This document shows positions 47,552 through 64,000 of a DNA stretch of 64,000 nucleotides, piece by piece (the stretch's first letter is position 1; the number at the start of each line of letters is the position of its first letter). The notes beneath the pieces were generated by a model. It had not been told where the DNA came from. It saw nothing but the letters and a program-made list of their open reading frames with translations, and ran no database searches. The stretch is from Rotaria sordida (Eukaryota; Rotifera; Eurotatoria; Philodinida; Philodinidae), in the NCBI GenBank assembly GCA_905250125.1, contig CAJNOL010000081.1:62001-126000 (forward strand), written 5' to 3'. The translations under genes were made by a program, and so were the position numbers.

Positions 47552-50075
47552 TTAACCCTTTCTTGCCTTTGACTAAACTTGAGGGTTCAGATGGACGATT
47601 CGCTCAATAAAAGTAATCTTATGACCCCTAGTATACGTAGGAGAAGTTTGAATCAAATCCATTAAGTGTCAGTATATTAGATACATAATACGTTTGTTAT
47701 TCTTTTTATTTGAAAAAATGTCTGAAAAAGACAACAAAGCAAGGACAATAGTGTGATTCATATACATATATGAACACCGCATTCACGTCGTGCACTGTCA
47801 GTTGCATTGTCGTTTGTTTAGAAATTTGAAAAATCTATTCTTGTAGTTGATGAAATAATTCGAAATGATTAGTTTCAGCGTAACAAAGCCAAACTTTACA
47901 TTTCTTACAGTAAGTGCTGGTTTTTTTACGACAGCCAGGAAATTGACACCATTTACTTTGGAAATTTTTTGTTGTGCCATTTAAATCTTTCCAACCAGGA
48001 AAATGTCCAATTTGATCATATCTTGAAAAGTCATTCACACTAAGTGTCATTGATTGAACACCGGCAAGAGATATAACTAATTTTTGAGCTAAATTCAACT
48101 TGAAGTTCAAGAGATCAATGTCAGAAGATGTTATTTGTTTATAAATGAACCACGAGTTGATGATAGAAGAATCCAGAAAATTATAAAAAATTTTCGATAC
48201 CACTTGTTTCCTTTCAATTCAATTCGATATAAGCTCATGAACATGTCAAAATGATCTACTCCGCCCATGCATTGATTGTATGCGTTTATTGAATATGGGC
48301 GTGATATTGTTATGTGAGTTTTACTTTTCCGATCAAATCTTTCGATTTCACCTACAGACAAGGGACCAAAACAGTTCTAGGGTACGTAAACTGCTTTATT
48401 ATCAAACCACTTTGTAACCACTAAGTGTCCGTCCTCAGTAGTTTGAAAATCAAATGATCCTCTACCCTGTCGTTCCAGTTGCTTATCAGATTTTAGCAAA
48501 GACGAATTGAACCGATTTGCTCTCATTGTAGATACTGCATAATATTGTTTGGCATTTAGAAATTTGAGTAATTTAATGGTTGCGAAATAATTATCATAGC
48601 CAATAAATGAAGTTTTAGGTAAACTTCCTGTAAGTCGGATCACAACGTTTCCAGCTGCTCCGACTTCTGAGTCTACAATTGTTAAATGATTGTCGCCTTC
48701 AACTTCAAACTGATATAAATAGCCTGACTTTCCTGCACGTGCATACATTTTGTAGCCCCATTTATGAGGTTTGGAGGGAATATATCTTTTCAAGCTGCTG
48801 AATCCCTTGTGAGGCACTATTTGTTCATCGACACTACAAATTGCCTCTGGAAATGTTGCTGATTGAAACTTTTCATTGAAGTGATTTATAAGTGGTCGGA
48901 TTTTGAAAAGTGTATCATAATTATGATCAGTTTTTGTTGGTTCATTTTCATTGTTGTTAAAATGTAGGATCGATAAAATTTCATCGAACCTATGACGAGT
49001 CAAAACAGATGATATGAGTGCTTGTTTCGTAGGTTTCGACCAATACATTCGATGTCTTGGAAGACGAATTACTGACATATATATCAATACAGCAATAAAT
49101 TTCCTGATGTCTATCTCTGATACATCAGAAATTTGAAATACCTTTTGGTTTTTATATCTGTTTGATTCAAATGTAATTTTTTTAATCAATGCAGCATCTA
49201 TAAAATACTCAAACACAGCAAGCGGAGTTTTTTTGGATAGGTTGACGAAATAAGAGACAGGATTCAATTGGCTTTCAGGAAAACAAATTGAGTTAAAAGT
49301 TCGACGTTTCCATTTGATTTCTTCTGATTTCTTTTTCTTCGGAGGTGATTCTTGACTATCTTCATCAGAGTTATGATCGATATGATCAATCATATGATCA
49401 GTTTCATCGTCTTCGGAATTTGAACTTCCGCTGGGTATCGAGATAAACATTTTTCAGAGTAAAAAAGATCAGAATAACTGAAGCAATAAACTCTTGGTTC
49501 ACCTGGACGTAATAATCGTCTGATAGTCTTAATAGAAGACTATTTTATTGTATTATTCTGTATCTGATCTGAAGATGCTGTTATATTCACTACACATTTA
49601 CAAGAAAATGATCTTCACAGGTAATGGTCAGTACAAATACCTGAGAAACGAAGAATGAAATTATACTAAAAATATTGGAATATACTTCAGTCAAATCGAA
49701 ATGAAAGTGAATGCATTTAAATATACTTCAACGTACAGTTATAGAAAAGAAAATACGACATACGCTATTATCAGCGCGTGACGACAGAAAAGAAAGAAAA
49801 AAGAAGATATATACTCCAACGAATATTACTAAAGTAGAACAAACAAATTCTTTCTCTCATGACATGATCATAGTGCGTACCATAACATTATGTATTCATA
49901 AAACGTCAAAAATATTATTTTTATAGTAGAGAATAGTTTCAAACTGTTGATTTCGTGTACACAATATACAGACATTAAGTAGATGTAAAATCCTTTTCTA
50001 AATGTCTCATAGTTTAAAAGAATCAATTTTTTATAAAATGGTATTTATAAATACCATAGGGCAAGAAAGGGTTAA
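47552..50075. mobile_element. Complete piggyBac element with TTAA target duplication
   Basis: Both ends are TTAA (47552-47555 and 50072-50075), the hallmark target duplication of piggyBac. The immediate terminal inverted repeats are CCCTTTCTTGCC and GGCAAGAAAGGG (12 bp, exact). Total 2524 bp with one TTAA at each end, and one minus-strand transposase region inside. Insertion is in the intron downstream of the fragment ending at 47490. Confidence 0.95.
47835..49450 (-). pseudogene. piggyBac transposase, broken by one stop and one frameshift
   Basis: DDE_Tnp_1_7-family transposase. An acidic N-terminus (SNSEDDETDHMIDHIDHN) is followed by FVNLSKKTPLAVFEYF and MYWSKPTKQALISSVLTRHR. The three catalytic Asp are in context: SVDEQIVPHKG, FIGYDNYFATI and TKWFDNKAVYVP. 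Directly after the third, an in-frame TAG occurs (48377-48379); the frame then continues NCFGPLSVGEIERFDRK and GGVDHFDMFMSLYRIE. Near 48185, at an A/T homopolymer, a one-base frameshift leads into FLDSSIINSWFIYK. The C-terminal Cys-rich domain follows (CQFPGCRKKTSTYCKKC, WLCYAETNHFELFH), stop at 47835. Homopolymer error could explain the frameshift but not the stop. Confidence 0.93.
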
Positions 50076-50389
50076 CACGAATAGATATAAATTAATTATA
50101 AAAAATATGAAATTAATATAAACATCTTAACATTATTCTACAATTCAACCAGAACTAAATTCACCCTCATCGTCTTCTTCTATAACTATTAATAGATTAA
50201 TTTCACAATAACAAATTAATCAATTTTAACATCAAGAATATATTCTAATATTAAACATCATTTAATTCTAAAATCAATTGCATAGTTTAATGCCATAGCT
50301 CAATTAATTTCTAAACCAGAATCACATTTAATATTGAAAAAAATATTAATGTCTGTATCAGCTGCACATTGTAATATTAAAAATGATTT
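50076..50389. other. AT-rich spacer after piggyBac
   Basis: Contains imperfect TCTAATATTAAA-type words that may be a decayed extension of the minisatellite to the right. No gene. Confidence 0.4.
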
Positions 50390-50680
50390 AATCTTTATAT
50401 CGGGAACATATTTTCAAATCAGATATAAATTCATTTTTATACCAGAAATATACATTGATATTGAATATAAATTCATTTTTTTATGAGAAACATATATTGA
50501 TATTAAATAAACATGCATTTTTATATCAGGAACATTGGGTGATATTAAAACTAAATTCATTTGTATAGCAGGAACATATGTTAATATTAAATAGAAATTC
50601 ATTTTTATATTAGAAACATTTGTTGATATTAAATATAAATTCATTTTTAAATCAGGAACATGACATGTCGATTTACAAGG
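50390..50680. repeat. Minisatellite with about 42 bp unit
   Basis: At least five diverged tandem copies of a unit such as AAATTCATTTTTATATCAGG followed by AACATTTGTTGATATTAAAT. Read on the minus strand they give a 14-residue repeat (MNLYLISTNVSNIK, MNFYLILTYVPAIQ, MNLVLISPNVPDIK), but this is probably not a protein. Confidence 0.8.
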
Positions 50681-50736
50681 AATTTTTTTGATATATAGAA
50701 CCTGCAAATAAGAAAATTGATGAACCTCCAGCTTTG

Positions 50737-50980
50737 TAGTTGGAATACAACTGCATTTCGAAAGACCTTGAAATCGGCATCGAATGGGTGAGATATGTAT
50801 CTGAATTTACATTTGCTAAAACTTTTATCAATTTCAAACCAGGTTTTCGTGAAAATCTTTTATGGAAACTGCAATTGAACGAAATCGAATTAGAACAATA
50901 TCAATTTCGTATAAATCCATTTGATGCAATTAGTTTAGCTAAACCTTTGCGTGAGTATGATGGATTAAATTATGTATGTT
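50737..50980 (+). pseudogene. Coding-like fragment, unknown family
   Basis: After an in-frame TAG the sequence reads LEYNCISKDLEIGIEWVRYV and SEFTFAKTFINFKPGFRENL, then LNEIELEQYQFRINPFDAIS and LAKPLREYDGLNYV. Codon bias is coding-like but no start, splice context or family is evident. It does not resemble the ClpB-like exons that follow on the other side of the G/C-rich repeat. Confidence 0.35.
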
Positions 50981-51054
50981 TTTTGAAGAAGTATATATGC
51001 TCGACGAAATTTTATTTTTTCTGAGAAAATTTTTGGAGCATTATGAGATAAAAA

Positions 51055-51220
51055 TGTGGGTGGGTGTGGGTGTGTGGGTGTGGGTGTGGGTGGGTGTGGG
51101 TGGGTGTGGGTGTGGGTGGGTGTGGGTGTGGGTGTGAATATAGTTGTTGACTTGATGCACATCACACACCTACACCCACACCCACGCCCACGCCCACACC
51201 CACACCCACACCCACACCCT
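51055..51220. repeat. Telomere-like TGTGGG block facing a CCCACA block
   Basis: 51055-51136 is built from TGTGGG (ten full copies) with interspersed TGGG and TG units. After 28 bp of ordinary sequence, 51165-51220 is CACACC hexamers (nine, with TACACC and two CACGCC variants), i.e. the complementary strand. The G-rich strand therefore points inward from both sides. TGTGGG is, to my knowledge, the telomeric repeat reported for bdelloid rotifers. Confidence 0.85.
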
Positions 51221-53292
51221 TAAATTATTTTTAAAACAAATTCGAACTGCAAATGGTGGTATTATCGCATTTATTGATGATGTACATTTAATTCTTGGTG
51301 ATGAAGGTAAAAACAAACTTTAAATTGTTGAAAGAAAAAGATATTTAAGGAATTGTATTTTTAGGTGTAAATGATGCAGCAAATTTATTAAAATTCATGT
51401 TATGTATGTATATTATTATTGTTTTGATAATTCAATAAAAAATACATGTTTAAAGCTGAACATGAAATTTGTTGTATTGGTGCAACAACGTTGGATGAAT
51501 ATGACAAACATTTTGAACAAGATCCAGCAGATCCAGTATTGAAAAAACATTTTCAAGAAGTTTTCATTGAAGAATTAACAGTTGCTGAATCTGTTAGTAT
51601 TTTGCGTGATGGTCTTAAACGTTCGATGGAATCACATATTCGTTGTATGATTTATTTATTCGATTTTATTTTTTTTTTACATTTATTTATATTCTTCTAT
51701 TTAGTTCCAATTCTTGATTCAGCCATTGTTAGTGCTGTTGAATTATCTAGTCATTTTATAATATATAAATGTTTACCATATGAAGCAATTGGTAAATATT
51801 TTTAAAATTCATAAATTAAAACTTTCTCTTTTCTTTATTAAAGATACTATTTATGGAGCATGTAGAAACATATTCCGTGCTCGAATGGATAGTTCATCTA
51901 ATATAATTGATCGATCAAAACATGAAGAATTGTCATCAGACGTGACAGAAACAACATCATCAAAAGAAAAAGAAGATATAGCAACAAAAGATGATACATC
52001 AGAAATAGATTTAACTGAAGTTAAAGAAGAATCAAAACCATTTACATTAAAACATGAAATTCCAAAAGGTGTTGATTCTACTGTTATTATTGATATCTGT
52101 AAATGTTTCATTTATTCAAATATATTTATTCTTGTTGATCTTTAGTTAGTAAATTGACTGATATTCCAGTATCGACATTAACTAAAGCAGAAAATAATCG
52201 TTTATCTATAATACGTGAAGATTTACATAATAGATTTATTGATCAAGATGCTGCTATTGACACTGTTGTTGAAACTATTTTAAGAAATCGAGCTGAATTT
52301 CCAGTAAAAAATCGACCACTTGCTTCATTTTTATTCTGTGGTAAATAAACATAAATTTCACGAATAATTGTTTTAATTATTTTATTTATTTGTCTAGGTC
52401 CAATTGGTGTTGGTAAAAAAACATTAGCACGAGCAGTAGCATTACCATTGTATTATTCAGAACAATCAATATATACTATCGATATGAGTAAATATACTGA
52501 AGCTAATTCAATATATAAATTAATTAATATACCAAGAGAAGAATGTAAACTTTTGTTTCTTATTTGAATAAATTACTTTTTTATTTATTTGTAGATAAGG
52601 TTGATCCTGAACAAAATAAATTAATAAAAATTATTCAACAAAAACCTTATGCTATTATTTTATTTGATCAAATTGAAAAAGTTCATCATGAATTTTGGAA
52701 TATTTTATTACGATACTTAGATAATGATAATAAGATAGTAAGTTTAATTTTATGAATTAAAAAGTTTTATAAATTACTTTTTAGAATAAAAAAGCTGATT
52801 TTACGAACACAATATTTTTTTTTATATCGAATATTAATGAAGAAGTTTGTTTTTCTTTTCCTGTAGACTTAATAATGAAATTTATTTTTTAAAGATTGAT
52901 TTACATTTTCGAAAGGAATTTTTCGATTGTTTGAATAATATTATATACTTTCAATCTCCTACTATGGATCGGCTTTGTTCTATGATTCATTTTCGATTAA
53001 AATTAATTGAAAAAATTTACGAAAAACAAAATTTTACAATTATTTTAACATGGAAAGCTCGTGATTCATATCTGAAATATTATGATCAAGGTATTCTATT
53101 TAAACAGAAATTTTAATTGAATTTGTATTTTTATTCAATATAGTTCGTCATATTAGCTTATTAAAAACATATGTGAATGAACAAATACTAAATCCATTGT
53201 TAGATTCTTTATCTTTAATGAAACATATATCAAATACTAAAGTTGTTATTGACATTAATGATGAAAATGAATATCAAGTTCAGTTTGGATGA
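51213..53292 (+). CDS. ClpB/Hsp104-like AAA+ protein, 5'-truncated, degenerate active sites
   Basis: Eleven exons with good GT-AG or plausible junctions: about 51213-51306, 51365-51403, 51456-51643, 51705-51791, 51844-52098, 52146-52340, 52398-52544, 52595-52737, 52785-52844, 52895-53090, 53144-53292. ClpB order is intact from the NBD1 Walker B region to the C-terminus: IIAFIDDVHLILG, DAANLLKFML, CCIGATTLDEYDKHFEQDP, then KLTDIPVSTLTKAENNRL, RFIDQDAAIDTVVETI, NBD2 P-loop GPIGVGKKTLARAVALPLYY, Walker B AIILFDQIEKVHHEFWNILL, FISNINEE, and the small domain. The N-domain and NBD1 Walker A are absent upstream. Changes at key sites: NBD2 P-loop Thr/Ser replaced by Lys, catalytic Glu replaced by Gln, the pore-loop GYVG and the Arg finger of FRPEFLNRID lost. 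The middle domain is short and acidic. Either a pseudoenzyme or an early pseudogene; no internal stops seen. Confidence 0.8.
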
Positions 53293-55524
53293 ATAACATC
53301 AGATAAAACTCATTCATCATAGGACATGTGACATAATAATTTTCATGTATCGTTTTTTTTTCTGTTTCTTCATATTCTTTTTTGCCTTTCTTTCTTTTAC
53401 TCATATTCTGTAATATTTTCTGAGTTAAAGTTTAACCACCTATTTATTAGCATTCTTTAAACTACTAGTTTCCAATTGGAAAGAGGAGAAAAAAAATTCT
53501 CTTTTTCCCCAAATACATCTTGTTACATAATGATAAATGAAGAAGAAGCGAAACACTTTTTTTTTCTCTCGTTTCTCTCGTTTCTCTCTTTCTATTTTCA
53601 TTGTATACATATTATATGCTTATTCTTAAATAAATTAGTATAATGTATGTTCAAAAATCAATTGTTTTCTTGGATCACATATAAGATTGTAAAAATGTAA
53701 TAGCCAATTTAAGATTCATGAAAAAAGTAACGCAACAAAGAAGAATTTAAATAAAAAGAAAAAACTAAATGAATAATCCTTCTTTGTATTTAATTAAATT
53801 GTATCGATATTTCAGTCTATTTATATAACCATTATTAAGACAAGAATAAGAATGTTGCTTGTAATTTTAATTTACCAAAATCTGTGTGTTGACACAATCT
53901 GATGTTGAATAATCAATATTACTAGCATGACCTTATGTAAAATGACCTGTACCACTATCAAGACCTAATATAATATCACTACCATGATCTATTAAAATGA
54001 AAATTAATATAGAATAGTTGAGTTAGCTTTGTTGGAGCTGGTATATATTTATCGAAAATACATTTTGATGAAATTTGTAGATATGTATGTGTTTGTTGGA
54101 ATGAAAGATAACATCATTGATACGTATGAATTATATGAGAAGAGAGAATCTTCTGAATAGGATCCTCTCGATTCGTCCCAAATTAGTCAATCATATAACT
54201 CGTCCCTTAACTCTTATTCTCAATTGGTCCCTTGCATAAATAGGTCATTCTTAATTAATTCTCAATTCGTCCCATCATATAAGAAGCCCATGGATATGAA
54301 GCATTTTAAGATTTTTAATCTTGTCGAGGCCTCCTTCTGGACACAAAATGAGTTCAAACAATAAATATGAGTTCGGATAGTTTTTTCATGAGTAAAGTTT
54401 TTTTTCATGATATGAAACATTACGGTGAATTTTCATATATATAAATAGAAAGTAGTCTAAAAATGTAGAGACAGATCATTTTAAATTAGAGTTTTCACAC
54501 AATTGTTGCAGAGACAAATCCTTATTTTATGATTTTTAAAATATTTTCGAGATAAAATTTATAGAAAAATATTATGAACTGTCTGTCAACAAGTGAATGG
54601 CATTTGTTTCTAGTGTTAATGAATGTTTCTATGCATGTTTTTCTTATTTTAAGATGATTGCTTATGAGTATATTTTTTATAAAGTTTAACGTATTTTCAA
54701 GATAAACACACAGAGAAAGTTATTTGGATTGTTTGTCAATAAGTGCATTGCTATTTTTTATTATTATAGTTGTTAGTGAATATATGTTGAATACTATAGA
54801 TATGTTATCATCGTCTTCTTAGTTGATAGTAGATATCTTTGGATGTTTTAGAAACATTTTCAAATGTTTATACCAAACAAATTCGCAAAGAAAAGTAATT
54901 CATAACTAACATTTCTTCGTGTCAGAACATAGATTATGAACGTCTATGGATATTAGTGAATACTTATACTAGTGGTTTAACTCGAAAACAGTTGACGTGG
55001 GAGCTCACCCCATCTGACCATCTAGCCAGAGGAGATGCAGTTCCCTCTAGCATTTATCTGGTAACGCCACTAACTTATACAAATGTTAGTGTTCAAACAA
55101 TCCATTTGAAACTCTTTGCCAAGTGAATCATGTTTTGAATATTCATACAAAATGAATATTAGTGAACATAAATCGTTGAGATTTTAATATTAGTCGGAGT
55201 AGTTTTTTTTTTGTCGGTTTGAAAAATTGAATGTGTGTAATGTTAGCATAAATGATTAATAAACTGATTTTAGTATGTTTTCTCTGTATTTGAGTGAAAT
55301 TATATGTTGTGATAAAAGAAAAAATAGTAATAAGAAGATTTACGATTGAATCTTGTTATCTTTATAACTAATTAAATAAAGTTGCTCACAATTTTATTCA
55401 AACAAATAATGTATTATGTTGTTTTTTTTTTCCATAAATAAACACACAAACAAAAGAGATAGAATTTCGCATATACACAACAAAAATGAAGCAAAAAAAA
55501 AGAAAAACGAAAAGAATTTTTTGT
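53293..55524. other. Gene-poor region between the ClpB-like gene and DHX8
   Basis: The 3' flank of the ClpB-like gene is at the left edge. Around 53931-53995 the minus strand reads ILIDHGSDIILGLDSGTGHF then a stop, a short coding-like remnant. CTCAATTxGTCCC-type short direct repeats occur at about 54170-54285. The 3' end of the DHX8 transcript is expected at the right edge. No supported gene. Confidence 0.45.
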
Positions 55525-60996
<5,472 letters not shown>

Positions 60997-62940
60997 CTCT
61001 GCTTTATTGAGAAATACTTAATACGAAACTTAAAAAGAAAAAGATATATAATTATTTATTGATAGTGTTGAAATTTTCCACTGTGTACTTTCAAAACATC
61101 TATTCTAATAGGCTAATCATTTATCCTATAGAATTATATGCCGATAAAACATGAAAATGACTTGATAAAGTAGGTAAAATTATTTATATTAGACTTGTCT
61201 AATTTATAGATAATTGTTGATCTAGTATCTATTCTAATATTTCTCGAAAAATATAGATGTCACTAGTTCATGAAAAATCTAGAACATTCTATATATAGTC
61301 AATGACAAAACAAAGATAAACAAACGGAACATTTTGAGGTCGTGTGAAATGAACCAAAATTGACATTAGCCAAACTAGAATCCATTAATCCATGCTATAC
61401 TTTTTTTCTATATATGCTACAGAATTATCACTAGATTTCATCAGCTAACAATAAGCTATTTTCAAGGAATTTTTTAATGATCTGTTTCTTTATCTGTTAG
61501 TGCAATACCGTAACGTATTCAGCCATGGAGTGTTGTACAATTGTTCACCAGTCAAAAGAAGTGATTGGCCAGAAATTGCTTGTGATAATGACAATCATTC
61601 AATGGTTCAATAGTAATTGTCCATAGATTTTGTCGAAATTGGTGACAGCTATCTACACTTCAAAATAGTTTGGCTAGAAAATTGCTCATTACTCAACAAT
61701 CCTGACTGCGTCACTGGTGCAGTATAGTTTAACAGAAAAATCCTATCTGAATTTAGTTTATCATAACAAAGCTATGTTGTATTGATTCCAGTGAAGCAAT
61801 TTCTTATAAAGAGTAGTGTAATTATATTTCATTACATAATCTAATAGTGACATTTTCTACTATTTCTTTTTTCAATTCGATGTTCGTTAAGTTTTTTTTT
61901 TTGAAACTTAGAGAGAGAAAATACAATATCTTGTAAGTGACTTCCTTTGTCTCTTTTTAATCTTGAAGCAGAATATTCTTTATAAAACGAAATACTTTGA
62001 AAAAATAACAACATGACTGTGTCTATTAACTGTGCTGAAGAAGTATAGTTTCTTTTTAAACTATCAACAAAATATTTTTCTCGTCATTCTCTATATCAAT
62101 AATTATGGACTAGTGCATAGGTATTCTTAATTTCAACTACAGTTGAATTTGTTCAGTATGATTCTAACTTTTGGTCGTTCTTCTCGAATGTATAAATCAG
62201 TCTGAACTTTGTTGAAGTATAATCATATTTTATTCACATTGAGCACTATATCTTCTGTTGTTGAATGTGATAAATACTAGTAGTTTTATCTTTATTGAGA
62301 AGCTAAATGTAATGCTATTTGCTTATCAAGCTTTTTTTGTTCCTTAAAAAAGATAAAAATAATATATTTACATCATCATCCATCCAACCAAATTTGCAGT
62401 AAGGAGAAAAAAGGAACAAGATGATGGTGATGATGAAGAGAAGTCATCAATTTTCATTGAAGAAGACAAGATACGTTGTATACACATGAGGATATGATTA
62501 GTCTATCTAAAGATAGAAGATAAAAATGCCCATACTGTGTATCTTGAAGACCATGAGGGAAAAAATAAGTGAACTGATCAAGAATATCAATCCAAAGATA
62601 TATATTTTGAAATAAAAGACTTCGAAGCATTTACTCTATAACAACAATTTAATTAAAATTGTTTTTGAGAGATTATTTTGTACAGAATAAACATGTTTAA
62701 ATGTTATTATCGACTAATTTTTTAATAATCGATTCAAGTTGATAACAAAAAACTATAATTCATCACATTTTTATATTTTAAACGCACAATTTGATTTTAT
62801 CTAAACAAGGATTGTGTTGGTCTAAATAATTTCATAGAAAATCCGGACAAAAAAAAACGTGGTAACGAAATAGAACGAGAAAGTAAAATGGAAAAAGAAA
62901 TAAGAAGAATTTTTTCGAATTAAACAATTAGATTAAATCT
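60997..62940. other. Intergenic upstream of DHX8, no gene seen
   Basis: Holds the DHX8 promoter at its left edge. Otherwise AT-rich with no convincing coding frame or structured repeat. Confidence 0.5.
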
Positions 62941-62958
62941 ATTGTCTTAAGGAAGTAC

Positions 62959-63728
62959 CTATTCGCTCTTTTTTGACCATATCTGGTTCTCGACTAGGGT
63001 AGCACTGATCCACATAAAATTTTTACTATAGATAAAGTACCTAGAATAAGATGACATATGTTCAGCGAAAAAAAATTCTAAACAAGACTTTCGTAATTTT
63101 TTCGGAAAAACCCTAGTTTTCCATAGGATCACATCGAGTCTGCTTACAATCTCCATCTAACTTTGTACAATTAGACTGAACATTTTTTTTTCGGAGATAC
63201 CTTAGACTCTATCTCAGAAGTGATTTTAAGTTTTTTTTGAAAAATCTTGCTTTCTTTTATTTCCTGTGAGAGTAACATGTAAAGATTCGGATTTAAAACT
63301 AGGGTACTGGTATCCAGGATTCTATAAATCCTGATAGGAAGATCAAAAATAAAAATGATTGATTTCATCTTTGGAAGATACTTCCAAGCAGCTATGGTCA
63401 AAATTTCAGCCTGATCAGCTAAAGTAAAACTGGAGTCATATGCCAACTCGATGGTTTTCGAAGATTCTTTCAAAAATCGCTGAAGATCTGCTTTGAAAAT
63501 TTTTTTCTCGAACATAAGTCCCATCACATTTTTGATAATCTAGCTCTCGGTAAAAATGTAAGTCCGATCAGTTGTATTATTGCCGAGAGCCAGAAGTAGT
63601 ACGAAAGAGGAAGTTTCCTTGAGGGCATATAAATATACCAGAATTAGATCATCACTATGTTTATCAATAGCATATTTAACCTTTGCAAAGTACCTATGAA
63701 ACAAGTACACTAGCAATATAATACGCAA
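62959..63728 (-). other. Series of minus-strand open frames of doubtful status
   Basis: Three open stretches (LLALGNNTTDRTYIFTES-stop; GLMFEKKIFKADLQRFLKES, EILTIAAWKYLPKMKSIIFI; SCLEFFFAEHMSSYSRYFIY) have better-than-random composition. The first two are in one frame separated by a TAG that could be part of an acceptor (CCGAGAGCTAG). Only non-ATG starts are available for two of them. They may be a decayed gene or exons of a gene extending beyond the window. No family recognised. Confidence 0.25.
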
Positions 63729-64000
63729 GTTATACCTTTAAAAATATCATCTTTTTGTTTTCAATAAGAAAAATATATTTCAAAGAAAAAAATTGTTAAA
63801 TGTTGGAAATAGGTCGTTGTTTTAAAAGAGACTATTGACTTTTTTTTTTTCAAAAATACTGATAAAATTCTTATTATTCTAAAACAACAAGAGGATTAAG
63901 CATTTTAAAAAGTTTACTCAAAAAACGGTGCTTTAGATTGATCCAATTGAGATCCATTTTCACTATGAGCGTGTGTTTGTAGGTCAATATCAGTGCACAT

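Noticed and set aside
51055..51220. CRISPR-like or microsatellite reading of the G/C-rich repeats
   Set aside because: No regular spacers; units are hexameric and change strand, which fits telomere-like repeats better than a simple microsatellite or CRISPR array.

Overview
This is a eukaryotic nuclear window, very AT-rich, with many 50-70 bp GT-AG introns, poly-T/poly-A tracts and long gene-poor stretches full of fold-back (inverted-repeat) elements. The intron style, a leucine-rich-repeat fragment and a TGTGGG-type repeat block point to an invertebrate, most likely a bdelloid rotifer (for example Rotaria or Adineta). That assignment is inference; no rRNA or mitochondrial marker is present to confirm it.

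Layout. 1-2532: 3' half of a SMARCC/SWI3 chromatin-remodelling subunit gene (+), followed by extra phase-compatible exons, one low-complexity and one (4357-4850) carrying ZEB/zfh-1-like zinc fingers. 5401-7268: KRR1 ribosome-biogenesis gene (+), convergent with a small secreted protein (7374-7820, -). 8 kb to 13.9 kb: gene-poor, with gene remnants, hairpins and TA-flanked MITE-like elements. 13957-23183: one nine-exon gene (-) for an unrecognised 1349-residue CCHC zinc-knuckle protein whose introns hold fold-back elements. 24.7-31.9 kb: a hypothetical gene, a PMP3-type small membrane protein hidden in three tiny exons, a coiled-coil gene, and two decayed mariner/Tc1 transposase fragments. 31879-32931: a ZIP zinc transporter. 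32.9-35.3 kb: two elements of about 0.9 kb with roughly 190 bp terminal inverted repeats. 35783-40339: TAF12 (-), an SRSF3/7-like splicing factor (+), an N-gap inside an inverted-repeat element, and a hypothetical gene. 40.3-47 kb: repeat-dominated, including a 626 bp loop-less palindrome and a GACTAGTC-rich island. 47552-50075: a complete piggyBac insertion with TTAA target duplication and a broken transposase. 50.4-53.3 kb: a 42 bp minisatellite, a block of TGTGGG repeats facing CCCACA repeats, and a 5'-truncated ClpB/Hsp104-like gene with degraded ATPase motifs. 55525-60996: complete DHX8/PRP22 (-). The last 3 kb has no gene I can support.

The recognised genes are housekeeping: transcription (SMARCC, TAF12, ZEB-like), splicing (SRSF, DHX8), ribosome assembly (KRR1), metal transport (ZIP) and membrane potential (PMP3). 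They form no pathway cluster or operon. The most unusual material is the telomere-like head-to-head repeat at 51055-51220 next to the truncated, active-site-degenerate ClpB-like gene, the possible SMARCC-ZEB exon sharing, and the dense, varied population of fold-back elements.
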